Below the pieces are notes generated by a model. The model was not told the DNA's origin. It saw nothing but the letters and a program-made list of their open reading frames with translations, and did not search any database. 64,000 bases of DNA from Cytospora piceicola (lineage: Eukaryota > Ascomycota > Sordariomycetes > Diaporthales > Cytosporaceae). The stretch spans positions 186,001-250,000 of the forward strand of contig JALQBC010000041.1 of the NCBI GenBank assembly GCA_023375675.1. Direction: 5' to 3'. Of this stretch, positions 53,822-64,000 are shown in pieces. How positions within the stretch are numbered: position 1 is the first letter of the stretch; the number at the start of each line of letters is the position of its first letter. The position numbers and the translations under genes are program-made.

Positions 53822-55345
53822 CTAGCCAACCCGCTCACACGGGTCCCTCCCGTACTTCACCGCCACCACGCCCTGGTACCCCGGCTCCGTCTTCAAGAAC
53901 TTGAAGGCCGAGCCGGCCTGGGCGCGGTGCGAGGCAAAGCGCCACTCCAGCCACCGCAGCCCGTCCCTCTCCCCGCGGAGGACCACCTCCTCGGTCTCGT
54001 ACGAGAAGTAGCCCTCCCACGCCCGCCGCAGGCGCGCCTCGTCCACCACGCCCCTGGGGCCCGAGACGACGAGGCAGCGCGTGGTGTTCTCCCTGTCCGC
54101 GGGCTGCGCCGCCGTCCTGATGCGGTTGCGCCTCGCCGCGGCGCGGTAGCCCTGGACCTTGACCCGGCCCAGGCTGCAGGCGTCGAGGAGGCGCTGGGCC
54201 TCCGGGGGCCTGTAGAAGACGACCTTGGCCGCCGAGGTGCGGTGGCTCGGCAGGCTCTGGTCGGACGCCGGGTCCGGCGGCGTGATGTAGGTCGAGAAGA
54301 CCCTCCCCGGCTGGTACTGGGCCAGGGCCCCCAGGAGGTCCTTGTAGGTGCAGTTGGGGGGCAGGTTGGTCAACCACACGCCGCAGTTCTCGTGGTCCGG
54401 GATGTCCGCAGAGATGTTCTGCGGGTTGGTCGCCTCGCCCTGGTAGTTCCTGGAGATGCCGTGGGTCCTCCTGAACTCCAGCTCCTCGCTGGTCAGAGGC
54501 TGCCTCCTCGCCTCTGGGTTCAGCTTCTGGTGCATTGGCCGGAAACATTGGTCCGGCTGGCGTTGGTCAGCGGGGTTTCCGTAGCCCTGCACAGCAGAAG
54601 AACTGCCTCCCATGGGCATCGAGGGGGCGGGGCGGGAGCGAGAAGCCATCGCGTTCCCAGAAGAAGTCTGGAACGCGGACGCGACGGGAGAGAGAGTCGA
54701 CTGCTGCTCCTCGAGGTGGGAGTAGGCCGACCTGCTGTTAGCGGCATCGCTGGTGCGCCAACTTCGCCCAGTGACCCAGGTATCGGCGGGACGCGTGCCC
54801 TGCAGTCTCCTCGGCGCGTTGGTGGCGGGAGCTCTCTTCTCTAGGTCTTCGATTGTTGCCGGCCGTCGTTGCTGGCTGGCGCGAATGTCTGAGGTGGCGA
54901 AGTTGTTTGAGCGGCTGTTCTGCTCAGTTGAAGCGCCCTGACTCTGGGCAGAGAAGTTCTGGCCCCTTGGCGTTTCGTGATTCGCGAAGTAGTCCTGACC
55001 CCCCCTGGAGGGTTGCCTATGCGAGACCGATTCGGCGGAAGGGCCACCGGCAGGATGACCGGGGAAGAAACGTGACATATCGACGGTGGATGCCGGAGGG
55101 TTCGTCCAATAGTTCGGTGCAGTAGGGGAGAAGTTGTTGGAGGGCGCAGTGCGAGAAGACTTTGGCTCCACAGATTGAGTGGCAGAATTCAAGGAAAAGA
55201 AGTGGTTGGTATTGGTGGTACTTCTCATCTTTGACTCCTGAGAGCCCAGTCCGTTCTGGTTGGACTTTGACGAGGCCGACATCGTGGAAGGTCTCGCGTC
55301 GCTGAAGTGTTGAACGTAGAGTAGAGGATACTTCAGGGTGTTCAA
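53822..55345 (-). CDS. RRM-like RNA-binding protein with long disordered N-terminus
   Basis: A single-exon frame of 507 aa. The first 290 residues are rich in Ser, Asn, Gln, Pro and Arg and are surely disordered. From about residue 310 the sequence becomes globular: NCGVWLTNLPPNCTYKDLLGALAQYQPGRVFSTYI resembles the first strand and helix of an RRM (RNP2-like VWLTNLP), followed by SAAKVVFYRPPEAQRLLDA (RNP1 region), then a second alpha/beta unit (TRCLVVSGPRGVVDEARLRRAWEGYF...WRFASHRAQAGSAFKFLKTEPGY), possibly a second RRM-like half. Such proteins are frequent but uncharacterised in filamentous ascomycetes. The start at 55345 is the first ATG; ATG 55282 (MSASSKSNQNG) looks more natural and may be the true one. 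RNA binding is inferred from the fold pattern. Confidence 0.78.
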   Translation of the reverse strand: MNTLKYPLLYVQHFSDARPSTMSASSKSNQNGLGSQESKMRSTTNTNHFFSLNSATQSVEPKSSRTAPSNNFSPTAPNYWTNPPASTVDMSRFFPGHPAGGPSAESVSHRQPSRGGQDYFANHETPRGQNFSAQSQGASTEQNSRSNNFATSDIRASQQRRPATIEDLEKRAPATNAPRRLQGTRPADTWVTGRSWRTSDAANSRSAYSHLEEQQSTLSPVASAFQTSSGNAMASRSRPAPSMPMGGSSSAVQGYGNPADQRQPDQCFRPMHQKLNPEARRQPLTSEELEFRRTHGISRNYQGEATNPQNISADIPDHENCGVWLTNLPPNCTYKDLLGALAQYQPGRVFSTYITPPDPASDQSLPSHRTSAAKVVFYRPPEAQRLLDACSLGRVKVQGYRAAARRNRIRTAAQPADRENTTRCLVVSGPRGVVDEARLRRAWEGYFSYETEEVVLRGERDGLRWLEWRFASHRAQAGSAFKFLKTEPGYQGVVAVKYGRDPCERVG

Positions 55346-56305
55346 GAGGTGGCTTGAAATACAAGAGCCAAAGTCAAAGGATGTCGTTGGAGGGCGATGC
55401 TAACTCAAGCTCTGTGTAGCGAATGGTGGAAACAGTCGAGTGTGGAGCGCTGGCGAGTGTGGAGGTTAGAAGAAAGAAGTGTTGAAAAGCTCTGTAGGTA
55501 GACCGGGTTTATATATCTACTGGTGGTGCGAATTCGTCCCATCTATTCTGGCACAGAAGACATTCAGGTGGTTCCGGATATTTGAATACTTGAATATTTG
55601 GATTATCTCGATAGTAACAAGCTTAATTCACTTGTTACCTGGTGCCTGATAGGCCAGGACGGCACCTGTACAGTGCAAGCTTGCCATAGAATTTCCGGCG
55701 TGTTGCACGCAATCAGTTGCTGAAGACAATAGCTTCAAGTGAATGTAGGAATGTTGAATAGTCACAAATATTTGTCTCCAGCTGTGACAGCTCCCAGGAA
55801 ATTGACAGCACACACTGGAAGGCTATTGACTCTTCAGGCTCACTCAGCTACGAGATTCGCACTTTTGTTTACATTTTGTTTCTAATTTTTGACACCCAAA
55901 GATCGCATTGCACAGAAGCCTACAACTGCTTCAGAAGGTACCCTAGGGTAGACAGTCTAAACACATTGATGGTAAACAGACACTTGTCAGCCTCATCTTA
56001 CTCCCACAGCAACGGTAGATAGTCACGGTAGCTTGGGTATGGTCATTTCAAACATTGATGAGAACAAAGTATAATTGCACCAATCAAACCCCATAACTCC
56101 CAGTATGACTACTCAACCAGGCTTGATGATTTCAAACGCCAAATAATTCCCTCCGTTTCCTGACCAAGACGCTGATATACGACTGTCACAGGTCCAACAC
56201 ACAATCATTGTATGGCCCATCCTATTCCTCTACCCAAGTGACCACCGAGAAGGACGCCCCCAACACCCTTTCTCGCTCCCTCTTGCTCCCGAAAACCCTC
56301 GGCCT
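55346..56305. other. intergenic, no gene seen
   Basis: 960 bp between two minus-strand genes, holding the promoter of the RRM-like gene and the 3' flank of pol2. A GTACCCTAGGGTAGAC element lies at about 55938-55953. Nothing else. Confidence 0.45.
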
Positions 56306-59300
56306 CTAGAGATCCTCAAACAACCCCTTCACAACATCCCCCAGCATCCTCAACCCATAGAACTTGGCGACACTCCTGTAAACCCTCAGCCGCCTCAACA
56401 GATCCTCCCTCTTGACGCTCTCGCCCCAGCTGCCCGAGCACGTACAGTGCTCCATGAACTCGTTCACCCTCAGCGCGCCGCACTTGACGCACTTGAGGTC
56501 CTGCGCCGCCCACGTGACCACCATGGCCTCGACGTCCGCCACCAGCCTCTCCTCCAGGTCGTTGCGGTTGTACTCGGCCTCGCAGAAGGAGCACCTCCAG
56601 GCCGCCGGCGGCGCGGCGCCGCCCGGCGCCGCGTCGGGCTGGAGGTCCTCGTCCCGGCAGAAGTCGAGGTCCCGCGCCATGGTGCACGAGTCGCAGCTCA
56701 CCTGCGCGATCCTGAGGCTCTCGCTGGGGTTCTGGAACCCGCCCTCCTTGCTGAACTCGCGCACGTCGAACAGCGCGAGGAGCTCCTTGCGCAGCAGCCG
56801 CGCCTCGAACACGATGTTCTTGTCCAGGCTCAGCACCTGCATCAGCATCTTGACGAGCTCCAGGATCGCGTTGCTGTGGCTGAGGCTGAGGTGCGACCCG
56901 GGCAGGCTCGGGAAGCTGTAGTCAACCGCGAGTTCTGGGTGTAACATCTCGCGCTTCTGCGTGGCGAGCAAGCCTTGTATTTCACGTTTCAGTGGCTTCT
57001 CGAGGGCCTTGCCGAGGATGATCTGGCCCTCTCCACCTTCTCCCAGGTTGCGGTTATTGGGAATCTGGGTCAGCCGCGGCGTGGAGGTAGGATCGGAGCC
57101 GAAGAGTGGACGTTTCATGTTGTGCATGAGGGTGATGAACTCGATGACCCAGTCGGAGAAAGTGGGCTGAAGGCGAATGGGGAGGAATGTCGACATCTGC
57201 CAGTGCATGATGGTCTCAAGGTTTTGAGTATCGGCCTCGATGACCTTTTGGGTAGCCTTACCGCCGTAATTGAACTCGTCGTACCATACAAGATAGTCCC
57301 AGTATTCCTTGATCTCTAGGTCGATGAAGTGGAACAACGGCTTGCCCTTGATGGACTTGAGGATGTACTGACTGTATGCGTAGGCGTTGCCTACCTCAGC
57401 CTTGGTCGTCTGGAGAAGCAACCGGTTCGAATTGGCGAAGATGACCTGGGACCCGACGCGGCGGAAATCGGCCATGAGCTGCTGGAAGGCCTTGCGCGAC
57501 ATCATCTGGACGTAGTAATGCAGCGCGCGATCATAAAGAAAGGAGTCTGGGTTCTCGACCCAGCGGACGAGATGCTGAACCATGATATCTGCCATCTCGT
57601 TGCCCTTGCAAGCCTCTGCCCACCAGCTCTTCACCATCTCGCGAAGGACTTGAATACCAGCGTTGGCGAAGGCGGTGTCAGAGAACAGCATCTCTGTGCC
57701 ATCGCCTAATCCGCCATCCGTTGCAGGGTTGAATGACATAGAGTCGGCACCCTCAAGCTCATTGATCAGAGACGATGTGAGGATGGTATTGATGGCGAGG
57801 TTCTTGACATCAAGATCTATGCACACGGAGGAGTACGTTCCCGGTGTGTTCACAGAAGGCATATGTACCGTCTCTAGCGGGCCAGTCACATCATCCAGTT
57901 CATAACCAGCATGGTCTGGGCGTGGGCCAGCAGACCACCACAAGACCACATTGTTGCTCTGCAGTCGTCTCGCGTACGCCACGTCGATAAGGAACCGAGG
58001 ATCCTCGCGTTCAAGGTTGCAAAGCGGGATGTCGGCATACCTGGCCAAGGCAGTGAGGTGCATAATCCAGGGCCCCAGCCCGAGATAGTGGTGTATCAAC
58101 CGTCTTGCGACGACAGTCTGCCAGCCGAGAGGTGGCAACGAACTATCATCGACGTTGTACTTCAGCGGCAGAACGGGCATCTCTCCCAGGATCGGGATGT
58201 CGTGCACTAGCAGGTTCCTCTGTGACGACTGTACGACCATGACGAGCGGCTTAGTCTCATCCTTCTTCATCTTCTTGACGACATCACCAATCTCCAGGAA
58301 AGCTTTCCGCCGTGTAGTGACCTGAGTCATCTTGAAGGTCAGCTTTTCTTGGTACGGGAAGCAAGCTTCCCAGTTTGTGCCTTCAGTTTCCTTTGCATGG
58401 CGCGCGCGGAGATCAGAGTAGATCTTGGTAATATTCGGTAGGTCCTGTCCACTCTCCTTGTTCTTGTGCTGGATGATGACATGGGCTGTGTCACCAGTGC
58501 TGGAGAAAATGCCAAATATTTGCCGCTCTCCAGAACTGATATGGGACAGGTATATAAATGCCATCTTAGAGCTACCCAGGTAGGTCTTGGGCTTGGTCGG
58601 CCTCATCAAGCTGGGCAGCTCGAAACCTTGATCGAGACCTTGGCCCAGAACGCCAGGCTTGCTCTCGTCAATGGTACAGAGATTGCCCAGCTGAAGAACA
58701 GCACGGATATTCAGCGGAACCTGCTTCTCGTACACTCCCTCCACGCTGGGGTGATTGAATAGCAGCGAGAATTTCTCGGCCTCGGCATAGTACACATCTT
58801 CAGGCACCGTCAACTTGAAGAGGTGGGTGGAGGGATGGCCATTTGGTAGCGTGTGGCTGACCTGCTCGACCTCGCAGCCTTCAATATCAATGTCCGGAAG
58901 GTCCATACTCTTCAGGTTCAGGAAAACTTGGCGCGGCACCTTGATGTTCAGTGCATGGATCTTCTGGTCAATGAGCACGTAAGCGGTTACAAGCCCAGGG
59001 TTATCTGTCGGCTTCAGCTGAAGCAGCTGCCACGTGTTGCGGAAGGTAACCTGGGCCTGATCTCTGAACGCCTGGTGGATGTTATTTGTTGGTGCGCGAC
59101 GCTCGCCGAAGAGATGTCGACGACGGATTCTGGCCTGCTTCTGGATCTTCCACTTCTTCTTCTGGTATTCTAAGAATTCGGCATAGTCCTCGGACGGATT
59201 GGGCATGACCTTGGGCAACGCGGCATAGGGGTCCAGGCTCTCCTCAGGTTCTGGCGATTTCCTCTTCTGCGCAATTGGTGCTTTCTGCTGTGATGCCGCC

Positions 59301-62300
59301 ACCATGTCAGTGACAGGCTTGGGCTTCAGGAGCTGGGTGCCAAAATCTTCCAGATCGGCAAGGTTGGTAACATCCTTAAGGGGTTCTCTGTTGAACAGAT
59401 CCGTGAGCTTCTTCTGCTTCATCTTGTCATCCTTGATGTTGATTCTCCGCTGGAGCCAGTCCGGATGGGCAACACGTGGTACAGGGTTGCGAATCTTCTG
59501 CAAAGCGGCAGGGATAGTGATGAGCTTCTGGATGACTGAACCCAGACGCTCCGTGTAGTAGTTCCAGTCGATGAGAGCTCGAGGATCGGTATCTAAAGGT
59601 ACCTCCTTGAACCACTTCGTCAGGTACAGCCGCTTGACATCCGTGTCGGCAGAGAAGATGGCGACAGGGATAGCACGCTCGGTGACAGGGGCATTCTTGG
59701 GTCGGGAGCAAATAATGAACTTGCAATTCAGGCCCTTGTCCTTGACCATGCCCTCTCCCAGGAAGTCTGCCAGTCGCTTGGCAGTGGTGATGGACGTGGA
59801 CTTCTGAGAACCATACTCCTCCAGGGTTTTGGTCATGCTTCGGTTTTCAGAAATGAGATCCATCAGTTCCTCATCCGCTAGCGTAGACCCCTTGCTATCG
59901 AGCACATCCAGCCAGCGGTTGGCAACCTTGGCTACTGCTGCGTAACATTCTGCCAGTGTGGAGCCCTCGAGGAAGAACTTGAAGATTTGTTGCTGGAAGA
60001 TCTTGATGAGCTTTAGCTCACCTCTTCGCTTGACCTCGAAACCCTTCAGCTCCGCCAGACTACCGTCATCGTTGAACACAGCGTATCGTTTCTTCAAGTT
60101 CTTATCCTCCTCCTTGGAGGTAGGCAGGACCATGGCCTTGTACGGACCATCAACTTCGAAGAAGATGGAGTTGTCGCTGTGAGTCTCGTACTTGTGCGTG
60201 TTGGAATCGACAAGAGTCTGGTATTGGTGGTTTGTGAACTTGTCATGGACCAAGTGGTTCAACATGACACACGGATAGGAGATCGGCAACTTCTTGCCTC
60301 CCTTCATCTTGAATACAAAGTTCTCAGGGAATGTCGCTGGAAGCATGCACCAAATACCATCTGTATCCAGTTCAAGTGGTCTTCCAAGACGCTCAACCAG
60401 ACCTCGGGCGAGTTGAATGATAGTAGCTCCTGTCAAACAGGTCACACCAGCCATCTCCAGGGAGTACCATCTCGAACCCTTTCTCATGACATAGCCGTAG
60501 AAGGAGTTCAAAATGACCTTGTGAGCCAACTGAAGCGAGTCAAATAGAATGATCATTTTTTTGGCCGCGTCAATCTCGGTTCCAGTCGCACCCGAAGACT
60601 TCAGGGCGTCCGTCTTGCCCTTCCAGACCTTGGCCTTGCCTTTGTAGTCATACCGACGGTCACGGAAGTCACGCACGGTGTCGATGTAGAACGGGTTCTC
60701 GCGCTGGCAAATAATTGCTTCCCGTACCTTGGTTGTCGAGTCGTGGATCTTGTGGTAGACCTTCTGTGAGTAGGCCTGCAGTCGCTTCCGCACAAGGGCC
60801 GCCTGCTCATCGGGTGATAGGTCCTGGAATGATCGCATTGGCGAGTTCGGCCACTTGCCGGGGAACTTCTCGTTCTCCAATGCGTGCTTGATCATGTTGT
60901 ATTCGTCTCGTTTGGCAGGCAGGTACTCGCCTCGCCATGCCCACGGTAACCTCCTGTCGCACGTCTTCCCGGGCCGGTTGAAGTCGCAAGCCGCACAATC
61001 GGCCTCCTCGACCATCGAATCTGGCTGCAACCGGTTCGTCGTCATGATGTTGGGGTACATGGAGGCAACATCCAAGTGATAGATCAGGGGTCGTTCGCTT
61101 CGATTTGGCGTCTCCTTGAGCTGTGTCAAGCGGTCGGCAATCTGTGCCCTGACCTCGTCGTAATTCTCGACATCTTCCAGTTTCTTCTTCTCTTCGATTT
61201 CGATGACGAACTTCAAGGCGTTATCCAGATCTTTCAGGAGCTCATCAATTGCGCCGGTGTCGACGGCAAAGTTGACGGGGATGTCTGCGCGGAACACACC
61301 GGCCTCAATACTCTCGACGTGACCACCAACATATGTCTCCGAGTCCAAGAGGTGCCCTTCCCAGAACGCCTCCTTGGGCGACATGTGCTTGTTTGGAAGC
61401 ACGATCTCGTGGTTGTATGCTTGCACCATCAACAGCATCTCACAAAGTGTTCCGGTACCTTTCCGTTCTGTGTCGTCGGGACCCAGAGGGATGATGGTAC
61501 ATAGTGAAAAGACGAACGGGTGGACGTATTTCATGTAAAGATAGTAAGTCGCGACTGCATCGGAAACTGAGTACTCGGCAAGCGTCTGCGGTCTTTCAGC
61601 GGCGTAGGGCGTCATCAACTCGGGATCCAGTTCGTCGGGGTCGTATCCAAGCTTCGCTACCGTAACGGCCTTCAAACCTCGACTTCCCTGTGGCAGATAA
61701 CTGTCTCGGTTCACCCAGTGGAAACAGTCCAAATGTGCACAGTAATTGGACTTGTACTGGTCCTCACTGTCCTTCTTCCACCCAATCTCGTGGTACATAT
61801 CAATACCGTTGACACTCGCGCGGGTTTCAACATAAGGCCAATCGAAGAAGTCACCGTTGTAGGTAGCGATCACCGTTGGCCGGGCCTCCTTAATGTGTGC
61901 GAAGAAGCGCTCGATGACCGCTCTCTCGTTCGGTTCATTGAAGATCATGAAGGGTCCTGGATATTCGGGCCTGGGCGTGTACTCGAAATCCGCGATGTCT
62001 TCTGACACCACCTCCCGGTTGGTGATGAGGAATCCCTGGCCATCTATCATGTACGAGATCATCATGATCTGGTCGACAGCCGCGTCTGGGAATTTTAGGG
62101 GTGCTTTGCACGTCTCAATATCGTAGGCCATAACCACCGGATCAGCCATGGCCAAATGCTCCTCGTTGCAAACCATTGTCGTCACTCCGTGCTTTGCTTC
62201 CACGAAGTACCATTTGCCCACCCGGATGCCTGTCTCACAATATCAGTAGGAATTATCCAGCGCCAGATTGGGGGACACACACACCTTTGTCTATCATTAC

Positions 62301-63126
62301 TCTAACATGGTATGGAACGTCGTATTCTCTACAGTCAACAAGGAAGTCGCTGGCATCTGATATGGAGGTATTAAGTCGTTTCTCATCAATTCGTGTGTCG
62401 TCGTCAAAAAGATCGAAATCACCGTTGTTCGTCCTGCTGGTAGTTAGTTCCTGATCTTCCCAGACACCATTCCCCGACTCGGGGGCAAGGGACAACCACA
62501 TACGCAGCAACCTCAGCATAGGTATCCATCGCATCCATGCCCTTCTTGTTCTTTTCCGCTATGGGCATTATGTCCCTCCTGGCAGCTAACAAGTCGTTCA
62601 CATTGGCGAACCTCAACTCCAGGAATGTTCTCCTGTATCCCAGCAGATGATTTGGCATGTTCAGATCCTCCTTCTCCACTTTCTTCACGCTCCTCACAAC
62701 TCCTCCGCCAGGCACTCGTTTGCACCATTCTTCGACCTCGGCCTCGTGGCCCTTCCGTGCAGCCACGAGGAAGTATGGTTCGTATTCTATGCTGGCCTTG
62801 AACGTCGCGCCGTCGTCCTCGATAAAGTAGCAGTCCAGGGCCGCACGGCCCCCGCCGCCTGGTATCCGAGGGTCCTCGATCGATGCTGGCTGCACGTTCA
62901 CGAGCCAGCCCTCCTTTGGCCGGCCAGCTTCGTAGCGTGCAAAGCCCATGTTCTCGTCTATGGTGTTGGCGAGTCGTGTGCGCTCCCATTTCTCGTCGGT
63001 GGAGGTGCCTTCTGCCCTTCCGGACGCTGCGGTGAATGTCCGGGTCTTTGCGCCATGGTAGGCCATTTTACCACCCCGTCCGCCACGGAAGCCCTTTGCG
63101 GGCCTCCGCAGGGAAGTGTTAGGCAT
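56306..63126 (-). CDS. pol2: DNA polymerase epsilon catalytic subunit
   Basis: This is the leading-strand replicative DNA polymerase with proofreading exonuclease. Three exons, 63126-62504, 62433-62285 and 62229-56306, give 2231 aa, normal for Pol2. The short exon 2 (DFDLFDDDTRIDEKR...YDVPYHVRVMIDKG) is confirmed by in-frame joining to IRVGKWYFVEAKHGV. Exonuclease motifs: DIETCKAPLKFPDA (Asp294), TYNGDFFDWPYVETRA and EYSVSDAVATYYLY. Polymerase motifs: DVASMYPNIMT (Asp644), NSFYGYVMRKGSRWYS and ELDTDGIW (Asp879, Asp881). CAACDFNRPGKTC holds the Cys pairs that bind an Fe-S cluster in yeast. The long inactive C-terminal half follows, ending in two zinc modules: CDSC...CRDEDLQP...RCSFC and CVKCG...CTCSG. 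Exo I has Cys298 where yeast and human have Thr. Exon 2's acceptor could alternatively be 3 bases upstream. Confidence 0.97.
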
Positions 63127-63849
63127 GCTGGATGAAGATGTCGATATATGCGGTGGCCGCTATTCGTAGGGTAGACTCGGAGTAGGAAGAATGGAAGTTG
63201 GATGGTTGAATATTTCAGGGTTTGGTCCAGCTGTGTGGAATTGAACTGGGAAGGAGGGAATCGTAGAGGAGTGTCTAGGTGGTGTAGACACTGGTTGCAG
63301 GTGGTGGTAATTCCTGGCTAGAACGCGGTCGTGGCAAAAGTATCAACTCGAGGGCGGTCGAAAAAGAAGAAAATTCAGGTGGTAAACTTTAAATTGGAGG
63401 CAGTGTTGAGCATGAGTATATGTTTCCTGGATTGGTGTGGTACCCCAGTAGAATCCTGTACAGTGAGTGTTTGTGGTGGTGTTGCATTTGGTCAATATCG
63501 ATATCAAAGTGGTCTATCGCGAATTCTGATTAACGCGTCTTTGCAAGCAACCAACCAACCGCGTCTTACACGCGCTTCCCTGTTCACTCTGCCACGCTGC
63601 TAGAGTGCCAAAGGCCAAAGCCAGGGGTCTTGATTAGCGTGTCTGCGCGTGCCCGTCACCCCCTGCAATGCAGTACGCACAGACCATGGGAAGCTCCGAA
63701 TTTCGAGGACGTCACCACCAAAAAAGGCCCATTGAGCATGTCGTGATATCAAATCCCAAAAAACCCCCGTCGCCGTATTCAAAAACCCGGGGTCGCGCAA
63801 GCTCACTCAATATTCCCCCTCCCCCCGCCCTCCCTTTGGCCCCAACAAC
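63127..63849. promoter_or_regulatory. divergent promoter of pol2 and the downstream gene
   Basis: 720 bp between two divergent start codons. It holds an ACGCGT at 63533-63538 and related ACCGCGTC and ACACGCGC strings at about 63558-63572. ACGCGT is the MCB element bound by MBF, which drives DNA-synthesis genes at G1/S in fungi. At least eight other ACGCGT copies occur in this window, so the site alone is weak evidence. Confidence 0.4.
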
Positions 63850-64000
63850 ATGTCCTCACCGTCGACGCCTTCCGATCCGCAACCCCCGCCGCAGAGGGGG
63901 GGCTCCCCCGAAGATGAGCGCGCCCGCCAGGCAGAGGCGGCCGCCATGCAGCGGTTCGCCGAGGTGTCGCTGAAGTCCGTTCCCCTGCCCGAAGGCGTCG
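63850..64000 (+). CDS. 5' part of an unrecognised gene, cut by window end
   Basis: ATG at 63850 in good context (CAACAACATGTCC) opens MSSPSTPSDPQPPPQRGG and then SPEDERARQAEAAAMQRFAEVSLKS, still open at the last base. A Pro/Ser-rich head followed by an Ala/Glu/Arg helix is typical of a nuclear or cytosolic protein, and the DNA becomes GC-rich with coding-like third positions. It is divergent from pol2. Too little is present to name it. Confidence 0.6.
   Translation, partial: MSSPSTPSDPQPPPQRGGSPEDERARQAEAAAMQRFAEVSLKSVPLPEGV

Overview
The window is nuclear DNA of a filamentous ascomycete (Pezizomycotina, probably Sordariomycetes). Evidence: genes are split by short introns (about 50-120 nt) with GTRNGT donors and CT(R)A(A/C) branch sites; the gene set is fungal (HET-domain protein, Dal5/Fen2-type and monocarboxylate-type permeases, GH28 pectinase, GH3 beta-glucosidase, M28 and S8 secreted peptidases, Rrt8-like membrane protein); and a fungal DNA polymerase epsilon gene closes the window. 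No tRNA, rRNA, CRISPR array or intact transposon was recognised. Exon joins given below were derived by eye from splice consensus plus reading-frame continuity and not from transcripts.

Layout. 1-7.7 kb: secreted M28 aminopeptidase (+), GH28 polygalacturonase (+, with a GC-AG intron) and a small secreted cysteine-containing protein (-) whose start codon is out of frame. 7.7-12.7 kb: gene-poor, with two decayed genes, a short-chain dehydrogenase and an enoyl-reductase-like MDR protein, both carrying stops and frameshifts and looking like remains of a metabolite cluster. 12.7-21.2 kb: HET-domain protein (+), ACS-family MFS transporter (+), alpha/beta hydrolase (-), small DG-repeat protein (-). 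21.9-24.7 kb: large secreted subtilase (-). 24.7-27.1 kb: no gene seen. 27.1-33.3 kb: Rrt8-like membrane protein (+) and a 1200-residue mucin-like secreted protein with 25 in-register 15-bp repeats (+). 34.3-43.7 kb: MFS monocarboxylate-type transporter (+), type-B carboxylesterase (-), GT8-like glycosyltransferase (+), GH3 beta-glucosidase with a polyglutamine insert (+). 44.4-46.1 kb: polyglutamine-rich ATF/CREB-type bZIP factor (-), followed by 4.2 kb of gene-free low-complexity upstream DNA. 50.3-55.3 kb: F-box-like protein (+), a 51-codon Ser/Gly-rich microprotein (-), and an RRM-like protein (-). 56.3-63.1 kb: DNA polymerase epsilon catalytic subunit (-), sharing a divergent promoter with a gene that runs off the end of the window.

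How they fit together. The secreted hydrolases (aminopeptidase, subtilase, polygalacturonase, beta-glucosidase) and the two sugar/organic-acid/vitamin-type permeases fit a plant-associated or saprotrophic lifestyle, but they are scattered singletons and do not form an operon-like or co-oriented cluster. The last 10 kb is housekeeping (replication, RNA binding). I see no convincing new multi-gene system. The points most worth checking are the mucin-like repeat protein, the broken start of the small secreted protein, the dead SDR/enoyl-reductase pair, the paired CAG expansions in adjacent genes, and the unlisted microprotein.
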